A DNA stretch of 64,000 nucleotides, from positions 1,996,661-2,060,660 of the forward strand of contig CM067518.1 of assembly GCA_034509495.1 (NCBI GenBank). Direction: 5' to 3'. The position numbers and the translations under genes were made by a program. The stretch is from Acestrorhynchus altus (lineage: Eukaryota > Chordata > Actinopteri > Characiformes > Acestrorhynchidae). Of the stretch, positions 9,778 through 23,571 are shown piece after piece; position 1 is the stretch's first letter, and every line of letters begins with the position of its first letter. The notes below the pieces were generated by a model, which had not been told where the DNA came from, did not search any database, and was given only the letters and a program-made list of their open reading frames with translations.

Positions 9778-10129
9778 GAGAGATTACTGTTCATAACAGG
9801 TGTAAACAAGAAACGGTTTAAGAAGAGAACGTCTGCTTAGGAACGGCATTTACCCGTCAAAAACAAAACTGCAGATGAAACATGAAGAATCTATGCTACC
9901 ATGTCATGTCTTCCTTAGACTAAACAAATCCTTTATTATCAACTTTCATTATCTGAGAAGCTGCTATAAATAGAAACGATTGTAGACACACATTGGTATT
10001 GAAACCACCCACCCGCTCGCCAACCCGCCCACCCAGTGTCTATGGTAAAAAGCCTTGATCCCAGGTTACAGTTAGTTTACAACAGAGGCTGTCCTCTTAA
10101 GTCCTCTTAAGTCCTCTTAAGTTATAGAC

Positions 10130-10177
<48 letters not shown>

Positions 10178-12376
10178 TATATATATATATCACAAATATG
10201 ATGCAAAAGACTCCTAGATAGGCTGTTATACCGTAAGTTACACACACTGTGATTGTTATTTTACACTGGGTGCAGAAATGGTCACCACGTTGTGGGAAAA
10301 GAGAACGGTGTAGTCAAAGTTCAAAGTGCAATATTAAAAGATTACTCCAGCCTTCTTCAACCTACACTCTACCGGCCCTCTAACTGTAAAGTCAATAACC
10401 CTGTAGAATTATTTAAAGAAATCATCCCTAATTCAGCCATCTTCTACACCTAAGGACAAAAGGATTGGGACATCTGCTTATTCATTGCTTCTTTGCTTTC
10501 TCTGTTTATCTGCTTTAGTCAGGACTGAGCCTCTGCTCCGCAGCTCAATGCCGGGGTGTTAAACCCCTCGAACTCAAGCCTGGCATTAGGCATGGCAGCT
10601 GTGTGTGCCTTTGCACATCTGTGTCAGCAATGGGTGGATCCTAAAGTAGGGCGGGGCAAAAAGTTGTATCCTGTCATATTTTAGCGGGATGGCGATGTAC
10701 GATATACGATACGATATAAATATGGGCGGAGCAGAGCGAGGGCGCAGAGAAAAGGCTTCAAAACTGGGTTTTCTGTTACTTTTTGGTCACTCTTTTAAAT
10801 TTTAAAATGGAAACTGAAACAAAGGGTTATTGGATTGGAAATCCGAATTCTCACGGTTCGGTTTCAGTTTAATGGTGCGAGCAAAGCAACCCGAGGCAGG
10901 TAGAAGTCATTTTTATTTGCTTTTACATTTTTAAACTTGCTCTTATGTTTACAGATGGCTTTGGGGCTGCACTGTGCAGGACGTTTGGTTTGTGTCTAAC
11001 GGCTAAACCACATCATAATGGAGAAGAAAGGGATTTTGTTGCATCTTTAGCGTAATTTAACAGCACACATTAATAGAGATGACAGATTGGAAAGCGCTGG
11101 AGTCCTCCTTTAAAAACAACAAGGCGTAGAGTTCGTATTTCGTCGGGAGAACTGCGGGAGTTAAGGCTCGAGAGTCATGGCAGAGTGAAGAGGGTTGGAG
11201 AGTCAGTACGAGGCTGTGGATTTCACTGGAGGACCTCCTGATGTGTGGTGTTGTGTGATGCTGGTGTTAATGGCAAAGATCCTAAACCTAATCTAATCTA
11301 CTGGTAATGATCCTAAACTAACAAACTAACTCTCACGTCAGAGAGTGTTTTGGCTTTATTTATTTATTTGCCTGGATTCATATTTAATCGTTCCTACACT
11401 AAAGTATTTACAGATCTTCTTGGCTTCTGACATCGTGTGTGACTCAATGAAATATTACTCCTCAAGTCATTAACGGCGTTGCCGTGACATGAGTTTACCT
11501 TATCGGAGAAAATCGGCTCGGTTCCGATGGTGTGGCGACGTGTTCGTTGTGTTTATTGTTTAACGTATTGCAATAAGCAATTATTGAACCTACCCTTCCT
11601 CCACACAATCATCCTATTAAGACTATAGCTCTGAACAGAAACTGGAGTTTTCAAAACTAAACTTTCCTGCGTTTGTCATAAAATATTGCAATACAATAGT
11701 ATTTACAGTGTTTAAACAACACTAAACCTGAGAATGTACAAATGGAATCTGGCCTTCGCTCGTACAAACACATGGGCTGCAGAAGTGCAGCGGCTTTTTG
11801 GACGCGCAGGTCAACGTACAGCATCGGCGAGAACTGATGGATGTACTAGATGACTGTGGCCAGCAGGTGGCTGCACGACACTGCAGAAGGAGTCTGGTAT
11901 GACTCAGAATCACTGAACTTCACTCGGGCTTGTCCTCGGAAAAGCTGCGAGAAATGGTGTTTGTTGCGTTTCATTGGCTAACAAACGACCGCCACGAGGG
12001 TTCTGTATCTGGCTCTTAGCTCCTATGTTCATTCCACTGCTCACGTAACACAAACCTGGCGCGTACGTCGTAATAATAGTCTGCTATATATATTCATATA
12101 TTTATAAATATGGAGAATAATATACTATACTAATTATACATCTTATGTTTACATAAACAAGTTATTTTCATTGAAATTATATTAGATTTATCCAATAACA
12201 AAAATACAGTCCATAAATAATATTACAAATTCTATTAAATATGGAGGATAAAAAAAGAAAAGATTAAGACATAGCTAGGCCTACCCTCGGAGTCCAAGAG
12301 TGGTCAAGAGCAACCCCCCCCCACTCTCTAGTCCCCAAGGCCTTCAGGTGGAGATGTGGTTTGACACCCAGTCGGC
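9778..12376 (-). other. cdkl5: Probable cdkl5 3' UTR
   Basis: No coding exon is visible between the cdkl5 stop codon and the poly(A) signal at 9.77 kb. The stretch holds an AT dinucleotide repeat (about 10130-10190), three tandem copies of GTCCTCTTAA (about 10091-10122) and a family B fragment (about 10455-10660). The human brain CDKL5 isoform also has a multi-kilobase 3' UTR. The extent is inferred. Confidence 0.5.
10455..10660 (+). mobile_element. Family B element fragment
   Basis: It begins ACAAAAGGATTGGGACATCT and includes CCGCAGCTCAATGCCGGGGT, then TGCACATCTGTGTCAGCAAT. It shares these blocks with the 9.2-9.5 kb copy. Confidence 0.75.
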
Positions 12377-12739
12377 TTAGAGAGCGGTCTCTTTCAAGTC
12401 GTTGAGGTTCGGCATCCTCGAGCGGGACGGCCGGCCGAAGCCGTGTCCGTTCTGTCCGGCTTTGGAGGCCATCTGGTCCGGGTATGGGTTTCCCTCTGCC
12501 CGGGCCAGAGCTGCTGAGTGCCACGTGGACTCCAGCTGACCCGGAAGTGGGTATTGGCGGGATTTGGACTGGGATGACCCTCCTGCCCCTCCCACGTGAC
12601 CTCGGGACTCCACAAAGCTGCCCCCTTTAGTGGAGCCTGGGTTAGAGTGTGGGAAACGCAGGTCGGGTGTGGCCGGCTGGGTGGAGGAAGATGAGGAGGA
12701 GAGGTGGAGGAGCTTGCGGAGAGACTTGAGCGGCTGGTT
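12377..12739 (-). CDS. cdkl5: cdkl5 terminal coding exon
   Basis: It follows a CTCCTCTCAG acceptor in phase 0 and encodes 120 residues from [18 protein letters not shown] to [14 protein letters not shown] and TAA. It aligns with human residues about 832-960. The terminus matches the brain isoform, which in human reads through an alternative splice site in this region. The middle is Ser/Gly/Pro-rich and poorly conserved. Minus-strand frames running beyond 12739 are intron. Confidence 0.95.
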   Translation of the reverse strand, partial: NQPLKSLRKLLHLSSSSSSTQPATPDLRFPHSNPGSTKGGSFVESRGHVGGAGGSSQSKSRQYPLPGQLESTWHSAALARAEGNPYPDQMASKAGQNGHGFGRPSRSRMPNLNDLKETAL

Positions 12740-15056
12740 CTGAGAGGAGAAGAGGGAGCCGAGTCAACACAAATGACAAATATCAACTCCGCTTCAGAAC
12801 CTAAAGCTATTCCATATTTCAATTTCTGTATTTCATAGATCAGCAGGCAGCGGTGATGAGACTTTTCAGCTGACTGGACAGCTTCACACCACCGTCTCTG
12901 GCCGCAGTCTGGGATTAGATTAGTCATGTGCGCTGACTGAGGGCCAGCATGCTTTAGTGTTCCCTCCTCAAAACTCAGAGAAGGTCAGCTCTCGCAGGCC
13001 ATCGAATTGGCAGCTAATCACTGCTGAGGGTAAAGCTGAAATTAGAAAATGCTGAGAGCCTAGATCATATGCCTGCTTCGAACTTTGAACTTCAGAAAGA
13101 AAAGACACCTTTTTATTAGTCACATGTTGCTAAAAATGTACAAAATCATGGCTGTATTTCATTATTATGAGATATTATATCTGATTGCAGATTCTGGGAG
13201 CAGCAGCAACTATGTTTAGATGATGAACTGTGAGGAATAAGATCTGGGGCCCAAACTAACAAGGTCAGAAATGCTGATCTTTACTACAGCTTAACACTAT
13301 TTCCAGCAAGAGCAAAGGACAGTGCAGAAAAGAGGTGAAGAAGAGGGTGGAGGCAGGATGGAGTGGGTGGAGACGGGTGTCAGGGCTGATGTGTGACAGA
13401 AGGAGAGCAGCAAGAGTGAAAGGGAAGGTCTACAAGACAGTAGTGAGACCTGCTGTGATGTACGGTTGGAGACTTTGTCTCTGTCCTAGGGGTTTTACAC
13501 CCTGCAGTTGACGGCATGCCTGGTGGAGTTCACTCAGGAGCAGCTAAGGGACGCAACTCAGCTATTCATTTTCCTATTGGCTGCAAACTCACTTGAACCA
13601 GAAGCAGTCAGCCCTCCTTGCAGTACCTGAGAGTGGGTTTCAGACAGTCTCTCTGCTGGCCACTCGCTGTCTCGCTCTCGATCCTGCTCCCGGTCCCGGC
13701 TCCTCTCTCGGTCTCGGCTGCGTGTCCGGTGCCGGCTGCTGCCCTGGTGACCGAAACCCCTGGATGACTTCTGCATGACCACCTGATCTGGACCTTCATT
13801 CAGGACCTGAGTGATGACGGGCAACACGAGGTGTCAGTCAGACTAAAGCATCCAATCGTAGTGCAACAGCCAAAGCCACCAAGCCTGCATGCCCAAGAGG
13901 ACACTGAGAGACAGGAGGAGAGGTGACCTTCTTCCACCACACAGCTCTACTTTTACCCTGCTTTCTGTTTAACTACATCTAATGGATCCAATAATCCAAT
14001 ACATCTGGTTACTTTAAATATTCAAATATATATACAGATATGCAACAGAATAAGCATTTACCATTGTTATATAAAAATGACATTATATATAATGAACCTA
14101 CAGCAGCTCGGAGCTTTCACCCAAACACGGAGCTTGACGAGCTCTGCAAGCTTCCACTAGCACACGGAGCTTTCACTGACATGAAAGGCTTAAACGAGCT
14201 CAGACGAGAAACCGATGGCCGGTATGACCAGCAAGTTAATTGCAAATTCATAACAAAAGTACAGCTAATAGACGAGAATCCGACGGGGCTTTAAGTCGTA
14301 ACCATGGAAACAAAATGTCAATGTCTGAACAAGTGAGTCATTTAATCAAGTGTGGATTTTATCACGAAACACAGTGTGATGAGAAACAGGTGATGAGATG
14401 AACTACTTTTCCCCAGGTTTGAAAATTTAAATGCAAACTTCCTCAGACTCTCACTGGTTTCCTGTCAATATGGCTATAAGACCAGTAGAGCTCCAGAGAG
14501 CTCAGAGAAAGTGTGAAAAACTAAGTGCACCCTTTGGAATGACCAGGATTTGTGCATTATTTCACTTAGTGAATATAAAGCCTTTTAACGCTATATGTTC
14601 AGGCTTCGTTCGTCATATAAACATTGTCTTGTTATAATTCGAAGTGTTGCATATTTGATTTTTGGAAATGCAGCTTGTCTGACATGCTTATACCTCGAAA
14701 CGGTCATCTGACTACTCTGACTGTGTAACGCCTGGACACAGGTAGGTGGACTCTATACGTGACAGACTGCCTCCTAGGAACTGAATGAACACTTTGCAGC
14801 CAAATGACCACCTAGTCTTTCAATAAGAAAGCTGTTAAAATGTACTTTATTTAAAATGACGCCTCGATTGTAGTACTCCATTAAGTTTGAACACTGTTTA
14901 CAGGTATAAAGAAATATACAGATATAAATGCATTTATAAAATCTAAAATAAATAAATAAAAACAACAACAAAAAAAGGTCAACCACTCTCTCTGGACCTG
15001 CTCATTACTCCGGTTTTAGTAAACCCAGAAAATGTAGACATGCAGAAACATCCCAC

Positions 15057-15103
<47 letters not shown>

Positions 15104-17704
15104 CCACTATAAAAATGACCATGTAGTTGAATGTGCTCTGCTAAACACCAGACCTATAAAGTTTTGCAGCTCAAATGCAATGAATTGTCCCTCGACTAGT
15201 CAGTGTTCGGCACAGTGGATCAGATATAACGTAAATGTGAAGGTATTTTCAGGAAGTCGCTTTTAAATCGGTCATTAGTCCCGCCCTCTCTCTATGCAGG
15301 TTGATCATGTATATGTGGACAGTAAACATGCACTTGAAGCTCCTTTGGTATTTAAACTGGGATTTAATTCACCTGAAAATGAGTGAATATTAGCTGTTTT
15401 GCGAGCTGGATCACTGACTGATAATCCATCCCATAATGATGAGCCTGCAGTGCGGTAATATGGTACGTCTAAGTTGTCTAGGTTACTCTGATCTTGAGTT
15501 ACGATGCATAGAAAATGGCATGTAACTGCAGTTCTACGAGTTCGTATGAATCCAGATTTGGCTGATTTGGAGATTCGTTCAGTCCATTTTGGCACCAAAT
15601 AGCTGTTCAGAACTTGACGAATGGAACATATTTACTTTGTCACTCGTTTGGGTTCAGCTGAGTTTATGAATCTTTCCCAATACTGTTACGAGTTACGCTT
15701 GTTTTAGTAACGTAGACTAACCCTAACCCCAAAGAGAATACAACAGCACTGTCACTGAAGGAGGTCACTACAACGTCATGGATCCAGTGAACAACAGAGC
15801 ACAAACAGCCTTTTCACCTCCAGTTAAATGCTGATTAATAATGTGAAAGCATGCGATGGCAGAGCTTCAGTTTAGTGTGGCATGTCAGGAGTGTTATTAT
15901 ATCAATGGGCGTTTATACCATAGGCGAGGCCACTAGGGGGAGTACTCTCTCTGAGGAGTTACGTATAAAGCTAGTCTTTGAGTTAAACAGGGGGAAAAGA
16001 GATTTCTTGATCACAGGACCTCTGCTTTCTCCAGCATCCACCTGCAATACAAGAGGCAGAAGACTGACAGTGGGACACAGGACACACTTTTACGTGTTCA
16101 CACACACACACACACTTGGCACACACTGAGCTGCCAGACTGTTTGGACAGGCATGTTAGTGACATAGTTATGTGTGTGATGCAGTTGCTGCTAATATTTT
16201 ACAATAAAAAAAACAACAACACGTCATTTCAGCTGTAAAAGAGTCCAAACCTCTCGATTTCAAAATGTTGTTATTCATTTAAACAATTAACTCATTTGGA
16301 AAGTAAATATATTTATAAAATACATTTGTAAACATATGAAAATGGTCAAAATAGCCTTAATGTACCGCAATTCCGACTTTACCATAATAAAAAACAGCTG
16401 AAAGGGCTTGTGGGGGTTAAAACTATGGTCTGAGTATTGCAGGTTTGAATCATGGGTCATGCTGCTCGCCATCGGCAGCCAGAGTCCAAGAGAGCACAAT
16501 TCCCTCAACAACAAATCTCTCTGGTTGGATAGATGGCGCTCTCTCCCCACATCAAACCCAGTGCGATGCTGGTCGGCACAGGCGTGTGTTAGCCATTGCA
16601 TCAGAGCTGGGTACCCGATGCTTTCCTCCGATCGCACTGGCTACCCAGTAATGACGTAATGGCGGCAGTTCAAAAAGTGTCGGAATTCACATGTTGCGGA
16701 GGAGGCATGTGCTTGTCTTCACCCTACTAGCGTCGGGACCACCGTATGTTATAGGGGTCTTAACAAGGTTGGGTGATTGACACTTCCAAATTGGGGAATT
16801 TTAATGAAACGAGAAAAAGAAAAACGTATGGTTGGTATTGGTATCGACGTTTGCACTGTTATATTGGTATCGGAAGGAAAAAGTGGTATCGCTACGTACA
16901 TACACTCATGTACACAGAGACACATAGACACCACTCAGTGTCAACACATAAACAGAATATCCATGTTCGGACACAAGCAACAACAGGCTACAAACCCAAC
17001 TGTATGGAATGAGGTAAGACTGACCGTCTGAGATTTCTTCTTCTTTTTCTTTATTGCTCTGAAGAAGCCTTGCTTCTCCTTCTCTTTGGCTGGCTCTGGT
17101 GGACTCAAATCCAGCGCCTCAGGCCCCGTCCTAATAATACATATATACACTGCATATATACTGCATCTATTAAGGGTCTTGTTTAATGCTCGTCATTGAA
17201 AACCCATAACCTCCAAACAATGTTACAGATCACGTGATACCACAGTCAGATCTGATTTATTACAGATTCATCTATTGACCAATATCTGATCGACTATCGT
17301 TAATCAAAGGTTCTTCCATACAACGGATGTTAGGGAAAGTAGCTGGCCGGTGCAGGTTAACATGGCTCACCAGGGGTCATAAGTGGGCTGACGTTTGGTG
17401 TGGCCACTGCTCTCCATGTTCATCCCTGAGCTCATGCCCTGCCCGCTGCCCTCGTGGAAAGCATTGTCAGGTCTAGGAGAGGGCACTGTGCCAAGGCAAC
17501 ACAAACACACAACCGTGAATAATGATAACTTCCGAAAAATGTATCAATGAAAGGACAATTTGAGTGTGTCTAACCTCGGTAGAAGCTGCCAACCCTGCGT
17601 GGCATAGACTCACTGTAGATCATGCGGTTCTCCTTAGATGATCCCCCATCCTCTGGATGCTGCTCGTGATATATGGCGGCCTACAACACAGCACAATAAC
17701 AGAG

Positions 17705-17740
<36 letters not shown>

Positions 17741-20700
17741 CACACACACACACACACACACGCGCGCACTGTATTTCAAGGCACCGTACATCCCAGGATA
17801 GAGAAAGGTGGAGAAGATCTACTTCCTTTCTTCATGACTTGAATACAAATTGGAATGGATGGAAAGTTTGATATTCAGAGGGAGTTCCCGTAACAGACCT
17901 GGGAATTGCAGCGAAGGCACATCTCGGTCAAGGACCCGGTCACGAGTAGGATGTAAGAAATCAATTAGTTGGAGCAAATATGCTAATGCTGAACAAACGC
18001 AAAAGAGCACTAATTAGTCTGATCTCATTTACATTGTGCTGATCAGCACATTCACTGGCTCCCGTATGTTATTAGTGACATTAACATGCATGTAGTTAAA
18101 GAAACAGAATTCACAGCATTTCCTCTTCATTCCAAATGCAGCCAATCAGACAGTGAGTCTAAAGCTTGTTTCTTTAGAGAATCGTTTTGGTTTTTTTTAT
18201 CATTTTTGAGTGAAAAAATGAGACTTGAGCTCTTAGATACCCTAACCAAACCCTAAACCCTAAACCCTAAACTCTGACTTTAAACCCTAACCTAACCCTA
18301 AACCCTAAACCAAAAACCTAATCCTAATCAAACCCTAACCCTAACACTAACCCTAAACCCTAACACTAAACCCTAACCTTAAACCCTAACCTAACCCTAA
18401 ACCCTAAACCCTAACCTTAAACCCTAACCTAACCCTAAACCCTAACCCTAAACCCTAACCTTAAACCCTAACTTTAAACCCTAAACCCTAACCTAACCCT
18501 AAACCCTAACCTTAAACCCTAACTTTAAACCCTAAACCCTAACCAAAAACCTAATCCTAATCAAACCCTAACCCTAACCTAAAAATTAGACTTGAGCTCT
18601 TAGATACCCTAACCAAACCCTAAACCCTAACCAAACCCTAAACCCTAACCCTAACCCTAAACCCTAACCTTAAACCCTAACCAAACCCTAACCTAACCCT
18701 AAACCCTAACCTTAAACCCTAACCAAACCCTAACCTAACCCTAAAACCCTAACCTTAAACCCTAACCAAACCCTAAACCCTAAACTCTGACTTTAAACCC
18801 TAACCTAACCCTAAACCCTAAACCCTAACCAAACCCTAAACCCTAACCTTAAACCCTAACCAAACCCTAAACCCTAAACTCTGACTTTAAACCCTAACCT
18901 AACCCTAAACCCTAACCCTAAACCCTAACCTAACCCTAAACCCTAACCAAACCCTAAACCCTAACCTTAAACCCTAACCAAACCCTAAACCCTAAACTCT
19001 GACTTTAAACCCTAACCTAACCCTAAACCCTAACCCTAAACCCTAACCCTAAACCCTAAACCTTAACCAAAAACCTAATCCTAATCAAACCCTAACCCTA
19101 ACACTAACCCTAAACCCTAAACCCTAACCTTAAACCCTAACCTAACCCTAAACCCTAAACCCTAACCTTAAACCCTAACCAAAAACCTAATCCTAATCGA
19201 ACCCTAACCCTAACACTAACCCTAAACCCTAGACTCTAACCTTAAACCCTAACCAAACCCTAAACCCTAACCCGAACCTAATCAGAACCCTAAACCGTTA
19301 TTTTACCCCAAAAGTGTTTGTTTTCAGGTCCTTCCTTTGGATTAAGGGCAGGACTTTGACTGGGCCAATCTAAAACCCTACTTTTCTTCTTGAACCGTTC
19401 TTTGGTAGAGCTACGCTCACCACTGTTGTTCCTTGTTCTTCTTATGGTTGAACATTAACATTTTCCAACATGAGAGGCTTAGAAGTTCATTTGTGAGCTT
19501 GCAGACTATTACACGCCTTAAACTCTGGAGATGGTTTTACAACCTTTTCCAGCCTGATGAGCATCAACGACTCTTCTTCTGAGCTCCTCGGAATCTCATT
19601 TTGTTCCACAAATGTGTGTTGTGAAGATCAGATTTTGATGGACCCCACTCACACGCCTGACCAAAAGCACCTGAATCTAATTTCACCTACAAATGATCTG
19701 TTGATCCGAGAGGTTCACACACTGTTTCCCTCACAGATATGAAATATTATCATTTTCCTCAATAAATAAAATAAGGACTTTTATGTCAAATTTATCCAGA
19801 AATATAGAAAATTCCAAAATCGAGTTGGACACCATATGAGGCAAGCATGTGATCATTTGATTCCGGTGTGATGGATTATGAATAAACCTCCTAATATAGT
19901 AACTCTGATGCATGAGCGTTGAGCATTCACTGACCCTGATGTCCTCGGGGGGCTCATCCCGGGGGGCAGATCCGCCCACATGCCTGGGCAGCGTGCGGTG
20001 CTGCAGCTGTGGTGAGAGCATCTGGAGACTGCTGGCCCGAGTAGGCATTCCCTGCCCCACGGCCAGGCCGCCTGCGTCCCCTCCGTGGGGCCGCCCACGT
20101 TCTCGCCGCACATACATGGAGTGCCTATGTGGGCGCTGCTGGGACGAGAAGGGACTGGTGTAGCCCAGGCCATAAGGGAAGTCATGGGCAGCTGAAAGTC
20201 CTCCACCACCTCCTCCTCCGGGGTCTAAGGGGTCTGTTGCTTTGCCTTCATCCTGCTGCTGTCCTTTGTGGCGTGAGGAAGAGCGGCGGAGCGAGGATTC
20301 GGGCTTGGCCCGGCCTCCAGCCGATGGGCTGTGGCGGAGGTTGGGGCTGCCTGGTGCTGGCAGGTTTAGGTTGACGTTCAGGTCCAGGCAGCTGGAGGGG
20401 AAGTAGCGAGATGAGGGCAGGGTCGGCTCGTCCTGGAGCAGGCGTGGGTCACTCAGGTTGCTCACAGACTTGGCGTCGCTCAGGGTCCCATGGCTTTTGG
20501 ACAAGCTCATGAAGGACGAAGAGCCCTTGCCACTGGAGGATTCACCATAGCCATGGCGGCTGTGCTTCTCCCGCTCCCCCTGCAGCGTGTTGGTCTTGCC
20601 CTCAACGAAGGAGTGGCGGTTCTGGGAGTGGCGAGAAGCGTTGGACTTGAGGTATTTGGCACCAGGGCCATCCGAGGGCTTGCCGAAATCGAAGTCGGCT

Positions 20701-21000
20701 GCTTTGGCTTTACCCTTCTTGGGGCTGAGGCCAGTGTGCGGCAGGTTGGACAGGTCTTTCCCACAGGATGCCGAGCGGTTGAGCGGTTGAGCTGGCTGGT
20801 AGGACTTGGGGTGCAGTGTGGGGCTCAAGCTGCTGGAAGCCGTCCCGGCACCATTCAGAAAGGCCTCGGCGCTTGGTGGGTGCAGGTCATCGTGACCATG
20901 GCGTGGCAGACTCGAACAGTCCCGGCTGTTTGAACGGTGGTGCCCTGAGGTCTTACCGCCGTGACCCCTGATGGACAGTGAGCGACAGAGAGAGAGAGAG

Positions 21001-21036
<36 letters not shown>

Positions 21037-22839
21037 GGATACACTGCATGCTTGTCTCCTATTACCATTACAAAACATATTACAAGCTAATGTGTGAGAG
21101 TTCAGGTCATTTCATTATGAAGTTCAATCAAATCTGCTTATTCAATATTTAAAGCCTCCTAACGTGTTATTAGTCACACTTAAGCCCTAATTGCAAACAG
21201 TCCAATTAGACATGAAACAATTAAGCAGGTCCAGTGAAGATAAACCAAATGGAAATGAAATCCTTTACGACAGCGTTTCTTAACCCTAATCCCTGAGACC
21301 CGCTGCCCTGCACCTCTTAGTGCTTTCTCTGCTACCAACACACCTGATTCAACCAATCAGCTGATTAACAAGCCCTTTCTGAGTTGCAGGGGGTGTGTTA
21401 AAGCAGAGACTCCGGGACCATGACTGTAAGTCATGAAATTCGTGGAAAGTAAAAAGGCACGGGTCAAAGCACCTGACCAGTACACTGCTCAACAATGTTC
21501 ACGCGGTATAAACAATGGAGAACAGAGACGATTCAATTGTTTTCCCGATTTATTCGAACTATATAGTGGTCAGCAAAAAATCACGTGTGCCTTGTAAGAC
21601 AGTAACTGTTCAGTTGAACAAGAAACTTAAAATTATATTATAAATTATATTATTTTATATATTAATATAACGAGTCTGAAAGCCACTGTACACTGTATGT
21701 GAAACGCCGTCCTAATTTATTTATTTTTAGGTCACTTGTGTGGTTAATTGCCCTCCCAGTCCATGTCAATCGAAGCTAAATCCAGCAAAAATCCTCAGTG
21801 TCAAAAATCAGAGCTGCACCCAGAAGGAAGGGTGGGAATGCAATGTTATGCAGAGGTTCCTGATGGTGTCCTGTGATGATCCATCCCATGCTGGTGCTGG
21901 TGGGGGTGGAGTGTTGATAGAGCGTCATTGTAATTGGCTACATTTTGGATGACGTGTAAATTTTGAAAACCTGATCTGTACATGAATATCAACTCACGCC
22001 GGGCCGGGTGTGAATACTCTTTCTGACCTGCTGAGGGCGGTAGGGTCGTGGTGGGGTTTTCTCTTGGAGGAGCGGATGGGTGTGGGCGTGGGTGGGCCAG
22101 CCCGCTCCCCGTGGCACTGCGTCTGGAAGGCGGGGTGATTTAGGCTCTGTTCCGTCAGGAAACGCTCATTCGGGTTCAGAAGCAGCAGGTTCTGAAATGG
22201 CAAAGACAAGAAAAAGCAAAGCAGTTTGGAAGGGTTTCTCCAAAACAGCTCCTCCAGCCCCGATAGAGAAGTACTGCCAATAGAATAGGACTCTCTGGAG
22301 CAGAAGAACATGAACCTACTGGCACCATGCCTATTGCCAGACATTATGCTCAAGGGGCATTGAGCTGTGGAGCAGTGGAGCTGTGTTCTCTGGAATGAGC
22401 TCCATTCAGTACTTTTGGGATGAGTTGGGGAGGTTCTGAGAAAACTGGGCTTAGCGCGGGTTTAAGCTAGAAATCGGATCTGATTAAATATTAAATATTA
22501 TTTATCACAAAAACTCCGTGTTACATTTGACCCCTTATTAGCTCGTTCTCCACTTCTGCTTGTTGCCGCGATGGCTCTCTGATTCGGTTTTAATGTCCTT
22601 GCTTAAGTTCAAGGTTAATTATGTCATAACATTCAACAGCAGCTCATTCGAATGCGTACAAACTGGAGATATTGAGGTACGAATGCAATTAGCATATGAT
22701 CAGCATATTAATAGCATCTCATCCTCAGCGAAATAAGTGATGTTAATATGAATCACCCTAATTATCATAAATATGCAACAGCTTCACTGGGCGCTCAATG
22801 GATCGTGACCCACCTAAAGCAGCCTAAAGCTCTGTATAT

Positions 22840-22888
<49 letters not shown>

Positions 22889-23507
22889 TTCAAGAATCAA
22901 GAAGATCAAGAAGTCTTTCCTGGGAACCCGTGAGGTTGAACACTGACCAGTGTAGCAAGGCAAGGTGGCATGATTCAACCGAGCATTACCACCCACAGTG
23001 GACAGCACAGTGGCCTCTGTTAACCCTACGACACAAAGCACACTGGCAAGGTCTGGCAGTCACTATAGCGCCCCCTATTACATTATGAAACACAATTTTG
23101 GTGAAAGACGCCCGGAACTGACCCTCCCTTTTCTTCTTTTTCAACTGTCATTGTGTCATCGCTCCTTTACGTCCCCCCTCTACATTCTCTCCTTCTAACA
23201 AACCGCCGTCGGAGACTCCTGAACAGGGACGCTTCTACCAATCCCTCTCTCGCTCTTGCTGACATTAAAGTATGACAGTTTTTATCCAGGCGACATTTAA
23301 CTTTATATGGTGATGACCTTTCTGCAGACGCCTTCACGGCTCACGGCACACGCGGCTGCAACGCCGCACGGATGAGAGGAGTCGTGTAGAAGAAGGGCAG
23401 AGTGAAAGAGAGCGAAGATAATGGGTAAAGAAAGAGTGCATTTGCATAAACGAGAGAAAAATGCTCAGTTGCCTTCGGAGAAAAGTCAAAGAGCATTATT
23501 CTACAGA

Positions 23508-23571
<64 letters not shown>

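Noticed and set aside
18239..19296. True chromosome end
   Set aside because: cdkl5 exons continue on both sides of the array, so it is interstitial.
19731..21068. The full 445-codon frame as a single cdkl5 exon
   Set aside because: Only 19935-20967 is exon. The frame extends past a GTCAGT donor on one side and a CAG acceptor plus CT repeat on the other, and those parts do not resemble CDKL5.
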